A stretch of 7,408 nucleotides of DNA from the NCBI GenBank assembly GCA_021161765.1, contig JAGGZZ010000205.1, positions 1 through 7,408 on the forward strand. Direction: 5' to 3'. A model generated the notes under the pieces. The model was not told where the DNA came from, ran no database searches, and saw nothing but the letters and a program-made list of their open reading frames with translations. This DNA comes from Candidatus Methanophagales archaeon (GTDB taxonomy: Archaea; Halobacteriota; Syntropharchaeia; Alkanophagales; Methanospirareceae). The position numbers and the translations under genes are program-made. Positions 6,587 to 7,408 of the stretch are shown piece by piece; position 1 is the first letter of the stretch, and each line of letters starts with the position of its first letter.

Positions 6587-6935
6587 AAAGGTTCCTGGGA
6601 TTGGCGATAAAACTGCAGATGCGATTGCTGTCTATTTGGGAGATATGGAAAGTCTTTTTGAAAATACAGATGAGTTGAACCATTTGTGCAATCTCAGGGG
6701 AAAATCAGTAGTAAGTAACATGCAAATAAAAGAGATCAAGAAGATAACAGGATATTATTTCCCTCAACCGATATCAGATTTGAGAAAAGCTTGGATTAGC
6801 GTATTAATCAGGGATTTTGTTAAAAACAGCATGGAAGAAATCGAAAATACTGATTTGGATAATCTACTGATCAACCCTTTTTTGATAAAGGCATTTGGTT
6901 TTGATGATCACAGAGAAGTGGTTACATTCTATTAG
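6546..6935 (+). CDS. N-terminal fragment of a putative type II restriction enzyme
   Basis: A 129-aa ORF following directly after the methyltransferase, as the nuclease gene of a restriction-modification pair would. A helix-hairpin-helix-like motif VPGIGDKTADAIAVYLG (16-32) suggests DNA binding. The C-terminal end, LLINPFLIKAFGFDDHREVV (107-126), resembles a segment I associate with ScaI/PmeII-like restriction enzymes just before their nuclease core (family call from memory, modest confidence). No PD-(D/E)XK signature is present and the ORF ends at TAG 6933-6935, immediately followed by an in-frame TGA. ATG 6546 is preceded by a G-rich stretch AAAGGGGGG (6529-6537). Alternatively it is a small independent HhH protein, but its length, position and the scrap that follows favour a truncated nuclease. 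Confidence 0.55.
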   Translation: MRYSEEELISYLCKKVPGIGDKTADAIAVYLGDMESLFENTDELNHLCNLRGKSVVSNMQIKEIKKITGYYFPQPISDLRKAWISVLIRDFVKNSMEEIENTDLDNLLINPFLIKAFGFDDHREVVTFY

Positions 6936-6942
6936 TGAGGTT

Positions 6943-7071
6943 ATGGAATTAGAACCTGCGGATTTTTCCGCGATGTTGGAAGGTAAAAGAATGTCTTTAA
7001 TAAAAGATTGGGAAAAACAATGGGGAACAGGCATAACATCTATTAATAAAGTTTTAGAGAATTATCTGTAA
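6943..7071 (+). pseudogene. Possible C-terminal scrap of the restriction enzyme
   Basis: ATG 6943 to TAA 7069-7071 encodes 42 residues beginning MELEPADFSAML, with KDWEKQWGTG and ending INKVLENYL. The same frame is open further left, across the end of the preceding ORF, so the ATG need not be a true start. The charged, helical end looks like the C-terminus of a larger protein. With the fragment before it, it fits one restriction enzyme gene whose middle (catalytic core) was deleted with a frame change near 6930-6943. Assignment rests on position and character; a free-standing small peptide is the alternative. Confidence 0.4.
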
Positions 7072-7086
7072 TGTTGGAGAGGGAAA

Positions 7087-7260
7087 ATGATATTATTTCT
7101 GCTAACGGATGAGGATGCGCAAATACTTGCAAAGGAGAGAATCGGGCGTGAACTATCCTATGATGAATTGGAACGCGTAAAGAAAGGGTTGGAGTTTGGA
7201 TTGGAGTGTTGGGAAGAGGTTATGATTACGGCAATTGAAGAAGTTGCTGACGAGGGATAA
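7087..7260 (+). CDS. Small acidic hypothetical protein, 57 aa
   Basis: ATG 7087 is preceded by GGAGAGGG (7076-7083), a fair Shine-Dalgarno sequence, and the ORF runs to TAA 7258-7260. The product is short and mostly helical: a hydrophobic start MILFLLTDEDAQ, then ERIGRELSYDELERVKKGLE, then a tryptophan-containing helix LECWEEVMITAIEEVADEG. The amphipathic helices and the strong acid/base content look like a genuine folded small protein. I do not recognise the family. It lies 15 bases after the restriction-enzyme remnant and may be co-transcribed with it, so it could be an accessory or regulatory part of the former restriction-modification operon or simply a neighbour. Confidence 0.6.
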   Translation: MILFLLTDEDAQILAKERIGRELSYDELERVKKGLEFGLECWEEVMITAIEEVADEG

Positions 7261-7366
7261 TCGCTTTGCCATTAATTGAGGGACGAAAAATTTGCAGAGT
7301 TCCGGATGCGAAGATAATATTTGGGTGATGCGCGTGAGAGGGAACTCAGAAATACAATAAGGCGTG

Positions 7367-7376
7367 TTTAAATATA
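7367..7376 (+). promoter_or_regulatory. Strong TATA-like element near the right edge
   Basis: TTTAAATATA matches the archaeal TATA consensus well and is flanked on the left by GCGTG. It would direct transcription starting near 7395-7400, into the repeat copy at the edge, presumably for a gene beyond the window. Between 7261 and 7366 I see only short open frames and no gene I can support. Confidence 0.4.
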
Positions 7377-7394
7377 CATTTTAGCCATCTCTAT

Positions 7395-7408
7395 CTAAAC
7401 CGCTAAAC
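7395..7408 (-). repeat. Inverted copy of the GCGGTTTA repeat at the window edge
   Basis: CTAAACCGCTAAAC is the exact reverse complement of GTTTAGCGGTTTAG at 4164-4177. The copy is cut by the window end, so the array may continue to the right. It makes a 3.2-kb segment holding TruD and the decayed restriction-modification genes flanked by inverted copies of the same short repeat. Confidence 0.65.

Noticed and set aside
6930..6941. Pyrrolysine-type read-through of TAG at the end of the nuclease fragment
   Set aside because: The TAG is followed directly by an in-frame TGA, so read-through would add only one residue.
7266..7328. Short ORF starting at TTG 7266 (about 20 codons)
   Set aside because: Very short, TTG start, no convincing ribosome site, no recognisable motif; it stops at TGA 7326-7328.
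1..7408. tRNA, rRNA, transposase or integrase genes
   Set aside because: No cloverleaf with a T-loop GTTC pattern, no ribosomal RNA stretch and no transposase or integrase motif was found on either strand by eye.

Overview
The window looks archaeal. The evidence is a full-length archaeal-type TruD, a THEP1-type NTPase, TATA boxes of the TTTATATA/TTTAAATA kind, oligo-T stretches after genes, GGAGGTGA or GGTGAT Shine-Dalgarno sequences and TTG starts. The secreted protein remnants at the left resemble families I associate with methanogens and anaerobic methane-oxidising Euryarchaeota (ANME-1-like). That finer placement is inference and rests on no search.

Left part (1-1325): two tandem secreted-protein genes, both broken. 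The first (287-575) has a good Shine-Dalgarno sequence and signal peptide, then a frameshift, then a short fragment with an HYHFGHG motif that reads like a DUF6345-type domain. The second (559-1325) has its own signal peptide, one in-frame TGA and one frameshift. The DNA before 287 holds a TATA-like element beside a 9-bp inverted repeat and no convincing complete gene.

Middle part (1356-4161), all on the + strand: a 12-TM major facilitator efflux-type transporter; an unrecognised 146-aa protein overlapping a minimal nucleotidyltransferase (DUF6036-like), which looks like a translationally coupled pair; and, 10 bases on, a THEP1-type nucleoside triphosphatase. The NTPase stop codon lies inside a small GCGGTTTA tandem repeat.

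Right part (4339-7408): tRNA pseudouridine synthase TruD on the minus strand, divergent from a restriction-modification locus on the + strand. The locus looks wrecked. The methyltransferase keeps the AdoMet-binding half (motif X-like HPYLGKF, motif I DPFAGSGT) but no (D/N/S)PPY catalytic motif appears after it. The putative restriction enzyme keeps an N-terminal piece with a helix-hairpin-helix and a C-terminal scrap in another frame, with the expected nuclease core absent. A 57-aa acidic ORF follows, then a strong TATA-like element near the right edge. The window ends in an exact 14-bp inverted copy of the repeat seen after the NTPase gene.

Overall, a few intact genes (transporter, nucleotidyltransferase pair, NTPase, TruD) sit among accessory genes in visible decay. 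The best candidates for something undescribed are the 146-aa/nucleotidyltransferase pair and the repeat that recurs inverted around the TruD/restriction-modification segment.
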